Origin: Linnemannia schmuckeri
Taxonomy: Eukaryota; Mortierellomycota; Mortierellomycetes; Mortierellales; Mortierellaceae
Assembly (NCBI GenBank): GCA_029449235.1
Contig: JANATG010000006.1
Location: forward strand, 620,001-684,000
DNA length: 64,000 nucleotides
Reading direction: 5' to 3'
Shown here: one piece after another, positions 1-12,989 of the stretch
How positions within the stretch are numbered: position 1 is the first letter of the stretch
Layout of the letters: the number at the start of each line of letters is the position of its first letter
The notes under the pieces: generated by a model
Database searches by the model: none
Seen by the model: the letters and a program-made list of their open reading frames with translations, nothing else
Told to the model about the DNA's origin: nothing
Position numbers and translations under genes: made by a program

Positions 1-174
1 AGCACTCTCTTCCCTCTCACTCTCCACTCTCCAGCATTATGCAATCTCACTCGCTGCCCTTTGTGCAAGAATTTCAAACCCCCGTATGAATAGGATGAGA
101 GATGCAGAAGCAGGGACTAATGCGTGCGTTTCATTTCATTTTCCTTTGCCCACTTTCGATTACAAAACAAAAAG

Positions 175-3100
175 TGATGGATAGCATAGCACTGCAGGCA
201 AGACAGAGGAACATTACGATTGGACACCGAAAGCCCTTCTGGGAGATGGAGTCCGGCTCGGACATTGGCCCTGGCTTGGATGCATTAAAAGCATCTGGTC
301 AACAGATTGTCCTTGTTGCTGCTGTAGGAGAACCTCAGATCCGTCTTATGACAGAAGCAGTGTAAGTTTCAAGTCGAACTCTCCTTTCTCTTGACCACTC
401 TTTGGACCAAAAAAACGGATGAGCGGTAGTGGGTCAATTGAAAAAGAGGGGGAAATGCACCTATGTGCATCAACAACGACTTCTTTAGCGTCTTTTCTTT
501 TCATAAGTCCTCACTGTCCTTTTTTTCTTCCTTTTCTTTTTGATTTGATAGAAAGAGGGGCCTTATCTCGAAGGACTATGTCTGGTTGACCATTAACCAG
601 GTCACTGAACCACTTCTGGGTTCTGCGGGATCGACTCTCAAGCCATCAGATCTAAATGGCCTGTTCATGTTTGACAATATGCTCCGACTACATGGCTATC
701 GACCCTACGAAGAATTCTTGGACAAGTGGGCAGCACTCAATCCAGAGGAGTACCCGTACTCGGGCAAGCGAGAGATCTCTAGCAACGAAGCGTAAGTCGA
801 CAATCGATCGCCTATTATCCGCTGTGGATGTTTTTACATTATCGGCAAAACCTTGCATGCAACTGGAAAATCAGACCGACCACCTTTTTATTTGTTCTAA
901 CAATACACATTATGGTCCATTCCTTTTCTTTTTTTCCCCTCAATTTTTTTCTATGCTATCATTAGGCAAGCATACTCCTGCATGATGGTGATGGCACATG
1001 GATTTGCCAATGCTGTCAAGGGCAATTGGACTGCTCTTCATTTACTTGCGGCAGGACGACTTGGACACAAGTTGATGCCAACAGACTTAAACACCAACTA
1101 CACCGGGCCAGGAGGACCAATGGTCTTCGATGACCAGGGTGATGTTGTCTATGGGTAAGCACAGCATAAGCAAATTAATTTTTACAACTGTGGTTCAACT
1201 CATTGATAAAATTAAATTTAACGCGTTTCATCTCACATTCTATTTTTTTTCCTAGAAATTTCATTCTGTACAACTTTCAGAACGGACGCGTTGTCTCCAT
1301 CGGCACCTCTTACTCGGGTGACTTTAACCTATCCTCACCACCTATGTACTTTGACGGAACCTACAATACCCCTTCAGACTCAGCACCTCTTCGCGTCCTC
1401 AACCCGGCCTTCTGGTCTGCCATTGGCGTGGTCATCATCGCCATCGCCGGACTGAGCATCCTCTTTTCCCTCGTGACCATGGGCATCGTCGTCCTCTACC
1501 GAAACTCACAGATCATCAAAGCCTCCAGCCCTCTATTCTGTTGTCTCGAACTCTTTGGATTCATCCTACTGTACTTTTCGGCCATCATGGGTCTAGATAT
1601 CCCTACTAAGTTTGTGTGCATCGCGCGTCCCATGACGCTCAACATTGGGTTTGTCCTGGTGGTCAGCAACATTGTCGCTAAAAATTTCCGTGTCTACAGG
1701 ATCTTTCATAATATTTATGTCACCAAGCGCGTCATTCGCGACTCGCACCTCCTCAAAATCGTCGGCACCCTCATGTCTGTCAACCTGGTAAGAGTTCAGT
1801 TAATTGTTTTTGTTTCTGAGAATGGATAGTCCTCAATGGTACGAAAAAGGTATAACGCTAACTACCATCCATTTTTTTTCTCGTTTGTTAGCTTATTATG
1901 ACGGTGTGGTTTGTGAAGACACCTCCAAAACTCCAACAATACATCATGACCGACTCCACAACCTACTGGGACTGCAACAGTCAGTCGGGTGAGAGCACCC
2001 CTTTCTTTGTCATCCTCTTTGTTTACAACGTCTCCCTCCTCCTCATCGCCACCTACCTTGCCTACCGGAACCGAAACGTCGCCGCCAACTACAACGAGTG
2101 TCGCGAGATTGCCTTTGTGGTCTACAACATCCTCCTCTCTGGCTGCATCGCCATGCCGACAGTCTTCTTGCCACAGGACCAGTACTTGACTAAGTTCTTC
2201 CTCTCGAATGTGGTCCTTCTTTTTGGAACCACTGTCTCATTGATGTTTATGTTCTTGCCCAAGCTTTGGAAATTGTTTGCGCAGATTGAAAGGAATATTC
2301 AGATGAACCGGGCTGATGGTGCGACTGTGGATGAGAACAGTTTCGATGGGTTCTTTAAGCAAGGTCCCGGAGCTTGGTTGGGTGCTGCTGCTGCTGCTGG
2401 GAATGGAGGAAGTCTCATTGGAGAATATGGGCCTGGCGCTAGGAAGGGGAGTGTGGGCACTGTTGACGAGTCCAAGGGGGATACGTTGAAGGAGAGTCAT
2501 ATCGGGTACATGGGCATTAAGTTCCAGAACCGATATATGCCCTTCTTGGCTAGTTGGTGTATGCGACGCGTGATCCTCTACCCTACCGACAAATACTTTA
2601 CCGCCTTTGAAGCCGTAAGTTATTTCTTCTCTCCTCTTATTCGGTTTAAAAGAAAGTCTTTTACTCATTTCGCCATTAACCAACACACTTTTTGTTATAC
2701 ACTTTGAATTACATAGGGCAAACCAGAGACGGCAAAGACATTCTCATACATCACAGCGCAGATCCTGAGCCGAGAACCCGGAAACTATATCCTCCGAGTC
2801 GTCGGCACCGGTCGACACATCTTCCTCCTCCAAGTCAAAGATGAGGACCGTCTCCTACACTGGCACAGTCTCTTTGAGAACAAACAAGGAAACACTTTTT
2901 CCGCAGGATCCAGCCACGTCCTGTTCACGTCCAGTGGAGCACACATGATGTTGGCGCAAACCCGAAACGAGAGTGACCAAACCCTACAGGCGAGCTTGCG
3001 CGGGTTCCAATCCACTGCCAGTAGTAATAGTGGCAAGTGGGGAAACGGAAGTCGGACGGGGAAGAAGATTAGCATGGATGATGATGACGCTGCCGAAACT

Positions 3101-3370
3101 AGTGGCGGGGGATACTTCTCGGGGATTCGCTCAACGGCGTACCTGGACGAACCTCCTGGTCAACTCCATCCAGCGTATCGACATAGTGCTAGTGCCTATA
3201 CAGTGGCTACTTTCACAGCGAGTCCGCGCGGGAGTCAAGACGGGGAAGGGGTTGGGAATGTGATTAGTGAGCGGCCTCAGACGATGATTGAGACATCGTC
3301 GTCGTTTAGGCAGATGACGTTTGGACCTCTCGACCGGTGTCCTGACCCGTCAGCCCGCGGTCGTCAATAG
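175..3370 (+). CDS. Family C (GABA-B/mGlu-like) G-protein coupled receptor, 3' part
   Basis: Partial gene; its 5' end lies before the window. Exons that join in frame: 175-361, 552-791, 966-1154, 1256-1787, 1892-2614 and 2717-3370 (TAG), all with GT..AG introns. The first three exons encode the end of an extracellular periplasmic-binding-type ligand domain. The 1256-1787 and 1892-2614 exons encode a seven-helix membrane domain, with hydrophobic runs starting at FWSAIGVVIIAIAGLSILF and a family C-style stretch FVCIARPMTLNIGFVLVVSN. The last exon is a long, Ser-rich cytoplasmic tail. By family it should be a plasma-membrane receptor coupling a small ligand to heterotrimeric G proteins; the ligand cannot be read from sequence. 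An AATAAA signal is at 3467-3472. The exon preceding 175 is uncertain; bases 1-174 look intronic. Confidence 0.85.
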
Positions 3371-3867
3371 GTTCTTTGGTCGTCGGGTTATTTCTTTTTC
3401 TTATTTTCAAATCAATCAATGTATACCCCCTTATGGAGAGCTGGAAAGGTGTTGTAACCAGAGAGTAATAAAACTTGTGCCTTTTTTGTTTTGTTTATCT
3501 TTTCTGAACATGTATTCATCAGATCGAGGAGCATTGAGAGTTATTTAGAAAAAGAAATCCCGGCCAGTCCCAAGAAAAAAAAAAAAAAAAAAAAAAAAAA
3601 AGGCGTTAGCAAGACTGACTCCGAAGAGAATACAGAACTACATCAATCTAGAGCTCGAGTCAATTCCTGATGACAATTTTGACACTGTAAAGGCTGACCG
3701 AGTCGAGTCAGAGGTGTTGAAAAGGGAGGAAAGCCGACAAATGGAAAAAGGATGCTGGAAGTGAGGTATGAAGTTTGGTCGTATATGCATGTGGTTGTGT
3801 TGGGAAGGGAACAAGAGAGGTAAGGGGACAAATAAGGAAAAAAAGGTAAATGTACTGTACTTGCATG
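3371..3867. other. Intergenic, with A27 tract
   Basis: 3' flank of the receptor gene. It contains the poly(A) signal and a 27-nt run of A at 3575-3601. I see no gene. Confidence 0.6.
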
Positions 3868-4975
3868 ATGAGGCGAAAATCGTCCACCGATACATCAAGC
3901 CTTGTAATGTGCTCCTGGACGGAAACGGCAACGTCAAGATGGCTGATTTCAGCATCGTCGTTGAGATACGGAGACCTCTTAAGTCTGGAAAGGCAGGAAC
4001 GAAAGGGTTTCGAACGCCAGAAATGGAGTCCAAAGAGTCGCCGGTTTGATTTTATAGCAGTCCAGTTGACATTGCGTGTTTGAGGTGATGGTGTATTGTT
4101 TGCTCTTTGAAGGCACGCCCAAGAAGGAAGACATGCCATTCGCTGCATATAAAGGTTCGGATGTCGCGTGGCAAGATCTGCTGTAGCGGACGTTGCACTA
4201 TACTCCTGATAAGCACAAACTGTTGGTCTCGAAGTGCTGAAATGTTCCCTCTATATATTGGAACGATGGTAGAAGTGTGGATTAACAGTGAAAATTAATG
4301 TTTGTTTGTACTAGAGGAATGTCCCTCGACCTTAGACTTGAAAGAACACCATTTTTTCTTTAGAGACCTTGACGGCAATTTGACACTGGGAAAGGATACT
4401 GCTTTCATCGATAAGAATGATCAGAGGCCTTGGAACAGGAAGACTGATATCGCCAACGCGCCCGCCAAGTGCCCGAAAAAGGGCCTTACCAAATCCAAAA
4501 AGTACTCCTCTTCCCAGTCCCCACCGCTCCCATTGACAAGAACGAGAAGAGGCGTTTGAATGAGGAGTCTATTGTCGTCGACGAGCCCGTTAAACGTATG
4601 AAAAAGAACCCTGCCAACTTAAAGAGCGTAATTTTCTAACAAGCCCTCGTTTATCGTCCTTTCCAAGCGCATGAGAGCCCGGTTCTCTTGTTGCCCGAGG
4701 ATGCCACGATGTTGACGTACAAACGCCCAGAGCCTCAAGACGATCTCCTTGACAGCAAGTTGTCGGAGAAAGATACTGAAACTGACATGGGCATCGAGGT
4801 GATTACCCCAACTGTAAACAAATCTCTTCGCCCAGTGCATCGTGCGGCCATCGGCAATGATGGATATGGAAAACCCTCGGACGACGCGTATAAGACTGGT
4901 CATATCCTGGATGACCTGTCTATTCCCTTCAAGAGCCCTTCCGGTTCTTCTTCCATCTGAAGACTGACAAGTCTG
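3868..4975 (+). pseudogene. Decayed serine/threonine protein kinase
   Basis: A reading frame around 3870-4045 gives kinase subdomains VI-VIII: 'YLHDEAKIVHRYIKPCNVLL', then 'VKMADFS', then 'GTKGFRTPEM'. The catalytic HRD aspartate is Tyr (HRY), DFG is DFS and APE is TPE. After 4045 the match moves to another frame ('FEVMVYCLLFEGTPKKEDMPF'), hits a TAG near 4184, then continues ('TLHYTPDKHKLL') and ends with a subdomain XI-like 'LDLKEHHFF' in the open stretch at 4302-4559. A further open stretch, 4688-4960, has no recognisable domain. The GTxGFRxPE sequence resembles Cdc7-type kinases, but the family is not certain. Loss of key residues plus a frameshift and stops argues for a dead copy. The kinase N-lobe is not visible upstream. 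Confidence 0.7.
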
Positions 4976-6600
4976 CACCTTCTTCCCCTTGGCATCGTAT
5001 ATATCAGTCTGTCTCCCTATCCCTCTTTTTTATATATATAATCAATGTGCTATTCTTTAACAAAAATAAAACCCTCCACTCCTTGCTGCCTTCAGCGCGT
5101 CGCACAACGTGAAATAGAAAAAATCGAGTTTTATTATGATTTACCCTCCCAAAAGATACCATGGCAACATGGTGTCACGCATAATAGACACAACAACGAG
5201 GTGCTACTTCAAAAACAGACAAGAAAGACAGAAAAAAAGGTAGAGCGTTAGAAAAAAAGCGGAAGAGTATAGTCAATTCCAACATCCAAGTAATGCCATA
5301 CATCATCCAAATTACCCCACGCAAATTCAAAAGGACAATACCGGTCGAGAGTGCAGTTGGCGCACCGCTACCGTTACAAGCACATTATTTCGTCTTGCGA
5401 AATAACTCTCTCCTCTTATACCAACCTCCCTAACAGTCGCAAAGATCGCGGCCTTCTACAGCTCCGAACTTAGGGTCTGTTTCAAGATTCTTCAGTCGAC
5501 CTTTCTTTCAGGATCTAACCTCCCAAGAACTGTAACGTTAACACGGACGGGTTTTCTTTTGACCTTTTTGGTCAATAAGATGGCCTCCCTCGAGAAATTA
5601 GTCAATCGTTGCAAAGTAATGTAGATACCCTTGTACTTTGCAAAACGAGACAGGCTGAGTGGTTAACTACAGTGGACCGTTTCCTGTACAGGTACATAAC
5701 AACAACAAGCGGATAGGTCAGAGGGATAGTGTTGGTGCTGGTGGGAGTGAGGTGCCTGAAACGGCACCCTCCAAATATGTGAAGGGGTGAGTCCACATGG
5801 CAGAAAACGAGAGTGGATAGCTGACGTCGTAGCACTTTCCTTGACATAGAACAAGATGATCCAGAGAGCCTGAGCAGCCTTGGGGATTCACGAAATGGCG
5901 TATCGAATAGGGCATCAAGGTATGGTGGGAGAAAGAGGAAGTAGGTGGTTGAGGAAAACGAGAAAAGAAGAGAAAAGTAAGGAAGTGCGAGACGTGCTGA
6001 GCCGCTTTATTCCAATACCAATCAAAATAAATCAGGTTTTCAAATCCTTTGTAACTGCTGACTCGTACACAAGCCATTCGTTTGAAGGGTCAGCTATCTA
6101 TTCAAATCAAGTTAAACATGGCCACAGGAGTAAAAGTGTGTCGTAAGACTTTCTGCGTTCCTGCATCGCCATTCTGTCAACTTTTCATTATTTGAGTTTT
6201 TTTGGTTCACCATATTCCTTTGCTTTTGAAAACTCGAGCGCCAACAAAAATTTGAATATGAAAGCGCGAAGTTAACAATTGCGATTTTCGGTGACGTCAA
6301 AATCGATCAGGTTCGTGGATGATGACTGGCAAGCTGAAGGAGAAAGGGACGAGGCACTCGTCATACGTGCGGTACGCGTCCCCTTATCCAAAGTCACTTT
6401 TCGTGTTCTGTCTCTTGTGTCTCTGTGGCTATCGAAACTTTGAGCATTACCCAAACTAAGGATAGACATCCCTCTTTTCCTCGACCGACATTTCTTACGA
6501 CTACATTTCGACCCTTTCAGCACTCAACGTCTTCAACACCTCCAACCAGCAACTCAACTGAACAGCCTTACACAGATACCAAAAAAAAGCAAAGCAAGCA
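4976..6600. other. Intergenic
   Basis: No convincing gene on either strand; the open frames are short and lack family signatures. The stretch holds the promoter of the proteasome gene that starts at 6601, including the TGACGTCA palindrome listed separately. Confidence 0.5.
6292..6299. promoter_or_regulatory. CRE/ATF-type palindrome upstream of proteasome beta7
   Basis: A perfect TGACGTCA lies about 300 bp before the ATG at 6601. This is the consensus for CREB/ATF bZIP factors. Binding here is inferred from position only. Confidence 0.35.
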
Positions 6601-7963
6601 ATGGACCACTTTCCAACAAACTGGGGTAACCCCCGCTCAGAGGACGTTGACAGCTACAACACCTACCCTGTCGCATCCCACAGCGGCACCGTCCCCCACA
6701 GCGTCCGCCAAATTGCTGGATTCGGTCATGCTGCCGGACACCCTACATCTCATACCCAGTACGTTCCTCCTCCTTTCTTTTTTCACCGTGTTATTACAAT
6801 CCTTGACACTATTTACGTCGCAACAACTCTCGACTCGAAAGCACCTAAACGTGCGGGAGGTTTTTGTGATATCAATGATAAACCTGCGTGCTAACATTTT
6901 CTTTATTCATTACTTTATACCCTACTAGGCAGCCAGTGGTGACAGGAACGTCAGTGTTGGGAATCAAGTACAATGGCGGAGTGATGATGGCGGCGGACAA
7001 CTTGGCCTCGTATGGATCTTTGGCTCGCTTCCGCGACGTCGAGCGTTTGCACCAGGTCGCCGACTTTACAGTTCTCGGTGCCTCCGGCGACATGTCTGAC
7101 TACCAATACGTCAAGCACCTCCTCGACTCCCAGATGTAAGCTTTGTGCAAAAAAAGGCCAAGATTTACCTCCACGAAAAACAAAATGCGAACGAACATTT
7201 ATGGACCACACACACCAAAGTCTTCTCCTTCTAACCTCACTCTTTGTTCAAATTGGTGCAATTAGGATCAAGGAATACAACGCGGATGATGGTCACACGT
7301 TAGCGACTCCCAACATTTACGAATACTTGTGGCGCGTTATGTATAACCGTCGTTCAAAGATGAACCCTCTCTGGAACACCTTTGTCCTCGGAGGCGTCCA
7401 TAAGGGCGAGGGGTAAGTCCTTCATCATCTTTGCTTCCTACATCGCGATCGAATAACTACTCGAAAGAATTCGAACTTTTCGGAACCTATACTAATCTAG
7501 CTGTGCCTTGCTTTTCGTGCGCCAACAAAACATTAGCTTCTTGGGAGCAATTGATTTGAAGGGAACGCCTTACCAGTCTCCCTCAATCGCGACTGGATTC
7601 GGCTCGCATTTAGCCCAGCCCATCTTGCGCAAGGAGATCGAAAACCGTGGCGGCGAGGAAAACATCACCGAGGAGGACGCAGCACAGATCTTGAAGAAGT
7701 GTATGAAGGTTCTCTTCTACAGAGACGCCAGGAGCATGAACAAGGTACAATATCTACTACACGTGGTCAAAATTATCATGGACGTTTAGGGAACAGGGAA
7801 TTCAGTATTTTACTTGACACTAACCATTGTTTTTGACATTTTTTTTGCTGGTGTTTAGTTCCAATTGGCAAGGATCTCGGCAGAGGGCGTAAAGATCTCT
7901 GAGCCCATGTCTGTTGAAACGGAATGGGCCTTTGCTGAGAAGATTCGTGGTTATGGTGCTTAA
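6601..7963 (+). CDS. PRE4: 20S proteasome subunit beta type-4 (beta7)
   Basis: Exons 6601-6758, 6929-7135, 7266-7412, 7537-7744 and 7859-7963 give 274 residues. The ATG at 6601 is followed by a roughly 50-residue N-terminal stretch, then the mature-core start 'VTGTSVLGIKYNGGVMMAAD' and 'NLASYGSLARF', as in PSMB4/Pre4. Later blocks 'GDMSDYQYVKHLL', 'MYNRRSKMNPLWNTFVLGG' and 'LGAIDLKGTPYQSPSIATGF' also match that family. The residue after the Gly at the processing-like site is Thr-Ser, but this subunit is normally not catalytic. It should assemble into the inner beta rings of the 20S core particle, where the beta7 C-terminal tail helps lock the two half-proteasomes together. Its stop codon is about 400 bp from the stop of the convergent PCM1 gene. 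Confidence 0.95.
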
Positions 7964-8370
7964 AAATACCAACGGGAACAACAACAGCAAATACAGCAAA
8001 GCACCAAAGGAAAGCTGTCGTGAAGGACTATTTTCTATGGAATGGTTATACAAAACACGGACAGGGACGCAAGCGCACCAAAATCGTCGTTGAAATAAAA
8101 AGAAAAACATGCCAAAAACAATACTGTATACAGGAAAAAATGGAAAGGACGAATTTGTATGAATTATTGTGTTTATTGGGCAAGGTACTTGTTTCTCTGA
8201 ATGCCACATTGCTAGCGACAGCAAACGCTGTTTCCTAGAAAAAGCAAAGCACAAGTCGTAAAGAAGCATTGATATCGTCGGTCTATTCTACAAAGAGGGA
8301 GTTTGGTGGGTGTGGTAATGCGGGGTGGTAATAAGGTGGTGGTGGTGGTGGGTTGCTTGAAAGGCGCTTT
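7964..8370. other. Convergent 3' flanks
   Basis: Short region between the stop codons of the proteasome gene (+) and PCM1 (-). It carries both 3' UTRs and a GGT-rich simple repeat near 8334-8352. No gene seen. Confidence 0.6.
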
Positions 8371-11005
8371 TTAGATGAACTCGCGAGGGCGAGGTCCAGA
8401 GCCTTGCGAGTTAAAGTCAAAGACCAAGCCTCCGATCCTGTGAGCGAGCTCATCCGTCTCGGACCGAGTAGCAGCCTCGGCATAGACACGGACAACATCT
8501 TCCGTTCCCGAAGGGCGCACAAAGGAGCGTCCATCCCTAAACTTAAGCACAATAGCATCGATAGCGTCCTGGAGTCCTGCAGGCTCGACCAACTTGCGCT
8601 CGGCGTCCACAGTCTTGAAGATCGAACGGTCCTGGACAACAACCTTGACCAGACGGTTGGGAAGGTCAGTGTAGGCCTGGTCCCAGACTTTGGGGGTCCA
8701 CTGTTTCTGAGTCAAGATGGTCTCGACGAGGAGGAGGTCAGAGAAAGCATCGCCGACGGTTTGATTGATGACCTCGGAGAGGGCGCGGAGGGAGCGAATG
8801 GCAACAGCCTGGGCTGGGGACGAGCCTTCGGCCGAGTAGATGGTCTTGAGAGCCGAGGGGCTAAAGACGACGGTGCCGTGTCCGTTGGCCTCAAAGTAAA
8901 CTCCGACATCGTACTTCAAAGCCTCATGGTGCAAGTGCTTCACTCCGGTAGGGACGCATGAGACAGGAACATTCTAAATATAATGAAGTATATCCCAGGA
9001 GAGTAATTAAAAGTGTCAGATATTTTTCTTTCTTTGCCATAGACATCGATAAGGCCTGCTGAAGATAACCAGATAGGCAGATTGCTCCTCCGTGGGTAAT
9101 TGACTTACCAAGGTGTTGCGGAGGTACTGGGTCGAGGCGCCGTTAGCATAAGCAGTCTGAACAACACCGACCTTGATGCTGTCAATACCAGCAGCCTTGA
9201 CAAGATCGATAATGAACATGGCAGCGAGACCGGCAATCTTGTCACCATCCAACAATTTGAAGGTACCGTCTATTAATTTGAAGAAAGTATCATTTGTTAG
9301 AAATCCACGATTTGTGAACACTCTTCAGAATCGTTCCTATCGTGTGTAGAATTAATTGAGAAGATGGAAGCCAAGCAGCGGTCTTACCCTCATCCTGGTA
9401 GTAGTAGACGATGCGGTCAGCATCACCGTCAAAGGAAGCGCAACGATCCTGGGGGGTCATCTTGTGGCCGACAGGGGCTCTCTGACCAGTCTTGACGTAG
9501 TCAGCTCCAGACTAATAATACGAAAAGAGCAAAATTGTTAGCTTGTGCTCGCAAAGTACCGAAACATTGAGCAAGCGACTTTTTCAACTTCCAAAAGTAG
9601 ACAGATATAATGCGTACGTTGAGGTTGAGCTTGGAAGCATTGTCAATGTCATCGTTGACAATCTTGACAGACAAAGAGTCACCCAAGTAAGGCAAAAACT
9701 CCTGGAACTTGGGAGCACCAACACCGTTGGCACAATCCAAAATCAAAGGCGATAACTTGGTCTTGCCATCGACAAGAGTCTTGAAGGCAGCAGCCAACTT
9801 TTTGTAGTAGCCCTCAGCGCTGGGTTCGCCGTAGGCTTCGGGGGTGCCGGCGGTGTTGAGGCAGCGGGTGATATAGTGGAGCTGAGGAGTGGTCAAGATG
9901 CCGTAATCAGTCGACTTTGCGTCGAGGACCTTGAGACCATCAACAAAGGCGTTGACAAGAGCCACTCCACTGGGGCGAGTGTCACGTCCGATGATGACGT
10001 TGGCGGGCTTGGTGAGATCGATCTTCAAGGAGCTGACCATTGAGTGAATGTAATCGACCAACTGCTCGTCCGACTGAGCGTTAGACAAGGCGGTCGCATG
10101 AGCCTCCCAGGATCCCTCGAGCATCTCCCCCATAGGATCAACCAGCTTGACACCATTGTCCTAGAAGAATTGATAAAGGCAACGCAATCAGTCAGTTTGC
10201 TTCATTCAACTCTGTTTGGCTACAGTTCCTCCTGTTGTCACCAATTGAGCGAGCTTAAGAAAAAAGAAATGTAGAGCATGATGGAACACGGACTTACAGC
10301 GGCAGGGTTGTGGGAAGCAGTGATCATACATCCAATGACCTTGCCATCGAGCTTCTTGGAGCGGAGGGCGGCCAAGATACCGGTGCGGAAGATGACCGAG
10401 TCGAGAAGGTCAGCCCTAACGATGCACGAAAATGAATACGACGAGAAGACACGAACATGTTCATGTTGATTGGTGAGTGTGGGAAGATGGAAGAAGGAAG
10501 GAGCGAAGGGCGTGAGATAACAGAAATCGCCAGATCATGCTTGTATTCACTTCCCCCTGAACGATGGCATGCCGGCCTGTGCTGTCCTGCCTGGTCCTGC
10601 CCCTTCTCAGTTTCTCACTGTCCCTTTCTCTGCCTGCTTCCCCCCTTAACTTTCGTTTTTTTGTTGGCGCTTTTTTTCCCATGGGGTTACTCCAGCAGCG
10701 TGTCATTGAACACTGGTGCACTTTTTTCGCCCTTGTCGTTGTTGCTGTTGCTGCTGTTCGTGTATTTTGTCCAGTTTGGTTTGCTGTCCAAAAAAGGTTG
10801 GCCATTCCTGTATGCTGATCACTTTTCTTTCCGCCCCTCTCCATCAGCCAACAAAGTGCATGTGCCCTGAGAATAAAAAAAAAGAGCGCGAACAAAAAAG
10901 GACTTACTTCATGCGGAAACCGGCGGTTCCGTAGGTGAAGGTGTTGGCAGGCTTGGGGTGCTTGGCAGAGAGGGCGCTGAGGTTTTCGACGTTGACGGAG
11001 GCCAT
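8371..11005 (-). CDS. PCM1: Phosphoacetylglucosamine mutase
   Basis: Exons in transcript order: 11005-10908, 10415-10298, 10160-9618, 9511-9388, 9269-9109 and 8973-8371, giving 548 residues, the normal size for AGM1/Pcm1. It converts GlcNAc-6-phosphate to GlcNAc-1-phosphate on the cytosolic route to UDP-GlcNAc for chitin, N-glycans and GPI anchors. The catalytic phosphoserine motif 'TASHNPAA' lies at about residues 65-72, the Mg-binding 'DGDADR' at about 282-287, and the phosphate-binding 'RPSGTEDVVRVYAEA' near 501. The early 'YGTAGFR' also fits the family. I chose the ATG at 11005, in a good AAAATGG context; an in-frame ATG at 11041 would add 12 residues. A TATATAAATA-like box on this strand is about 135 bp upstream (near 11140-11150). 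Confidence 0.95.
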
Positions 11006-12989
11006 TTTGATGGAGATGGGTTTTTGTTCAGAAAGAAGCATTGTCGGAATAAAAAAAAGAAAAGAGATGAGTTAAAGGTGTGAATTGAAAGTTAAATATT
11101 CAAAGGAAATGAAAAAGTGAAGAGCCGTCATCATAGCTATTTATATACTACGAAAGCGCGTTTTAAGGCGTGCCAGTGCCATGTAAAGTCTTGCTTACTC
11201 CCCCTTTTCTTTCTACGTACCTGTTTTCTTCTCTACTTTTGCATTTGAACTCCTTCCTTTGACCCATGCCGCATAACTCTTGGTCCCTGGTTCATGATTA
11301 ATTGCTTTTATCACTATCAGTTTACCGTGGATAGTAATCAAATTTTTGTCACTAACTGGTACCGGTTCGCGGAGCTCTCTCTGTTGCTCCCGTCATGGAT
11401 TCCCAACTTTTGACTGGCAAAAACTGCTAGAGAATACAATGTTCCAGGTGACAACCTTTTTTGTGTCTGTTCCGTCTGGTAAAAGGCGAGCTTGCGATTT
11501 TGTGTCAAGCAACTTCAATTAAGCAACTGGCAACCACAACAATAACAACAAAAACGGCTGTGGGTGTTATGGGGTTTGTCTTCGTCTCCACTCTTTCCTA
11601 ACATATCGTGAAGAATAGCTTTGTTAGGCGAAGCCTAACATGTCACCGACATGGATGACGTTTCGATCGCTTATTCTTTAAAAAAAGGACATCACGTGTA
11701 GCAGCCCAGAAAGGCATGCCTGGAGGATAGGCCAGGACGGGGTAGGGGAGGAGCCTGAGAGCGGACGGAGGAGAGGAATATGCCCCCTTGCGGGTATCCT
11801 TCTCGTTCACTCCCTCCATGTCGTTCGGACAAACATTCGAAATCGAGGGAGAGGCTCATGCATATAATGGTATGTTTTCGCCTAAGGGAAGGGGGAAGGC
11901 GAACAAAGAAACGTAACAAAAAAAAAAAAATGGGTGGGTAGGTCACACCGACGAATTGTGCCCATGGATACACATCGACAAGTGCCTGTGGGTACTCATG
12001 TGTGAGTACAAACAAGAGAGAAAAAGGAAAAGCGAGAGAAGAGACAAAAAATAAGAGAGCCGAGGCAAATATTCTATCAAGGTTGCAAAGTAAGATAGGA
12101 TGTGAATGAAATGCATGAGGAGTGACCGAGTGAGTGAGCCATCCATCGTACCAACCAAAGCAGGGCGATGGTTGAGATGGGGGAAGAGGAAGGAAGGGTG
12201 TAGACAGAAGGACAGGATGTCAGAAAGGGAAGAAAAGAAAAGAAAAGAAAAGAAAAGAAAGCCTAGAGAGAGCCAACATGCTGGCTGTTATTTTTATTCC
12301 TGTTCAAAGACGAGTAGTGAAAGAGAGAGAAGGAAGGGAAATAGATGCGCATGCAAAGTAAGTGGTTTGTTTGCTTGTTTGTTTGTTTGTTTGTTTGCAG
12401 GATGTCAATAGAGAGCAGCAGCAGTTTTTTTGTTGTTGCAAGTTAAACGAGCATTTGTTTGAATAGTTAACCAAGAAGCAACAACAACAAGAACAAAGAG
12501 CAAAAAGTGAAAAAGAGATCCAACCCCACACACCTTCGTCTCTTTTCGAAGTTTTTTTTTTTTTTTTTCCCTTCCTTCCCTCTTCTCTCTTTTTCTTTGA
12601 CCCTTTTCCTTCCTTGTTTTATGCATTTTCTTCTTCCTGACTTCCCTCACTTGCTCGCTTCTCTCTCTCCGTCTTCTTTGTTCACGTATACTCCGTTCAA
12701 CAACCCTTTCCCTTCCTTCATTCCTTTCCCGCCAACTTCACACTCTCTCATTCGCTCCTTCATTCCTCCTCGACCCTTCTCCTTTCACCGCTCACCCTTC
12801 TTTTCTCCTTCCTAACCTTCACGGACGCACAATCGATACCAACCAAGAGGGCTCTCTCCCTCTATATATCGTATTCTCCTTCCTCTTCCTCCTCCCCTTC
12901 CTCTCCTCAGTGCCACTAAGAGAACACCTTCCCTCCATAACCCTTTCACCCTCTCCCTCTCCCTCTCCTCTCTCGTCTGGCTTGCCATC
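11006..12989. other. Divergent intergenic region
   Basis: Separates PCM1 (-) from the glutamine-rich gene (+). It holds a perfect hairpin at 11622-11640, an (AAAAG)n run near 12232-12260, a (GTTT)n run near 12368-12398, and a strongly CT-rich tract from about 12540 to 12980 that probably forms the 5' leader of the next gene. No protein-coding gene was recognised. Confidence 0.55.
11622..11640. repeat. Perfect 8-bp inverted repeat with GAA loop
   Basis: TGTTAGGC, then GAA, then GCCTAACA. The centre reads GCGAAGC, a heptamer known to form an unusually stable DNA mini-hairpin. It may be a regulator site or chance; function unknown. Confidence 0.6.

Noticed and set aside
11341..11366. CTGGTACCGGTT, close to a Leu3 CCGGnnCCGG box
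   Set aside because: Imperfect, and upstream of PCM1, far from the leucine genes.
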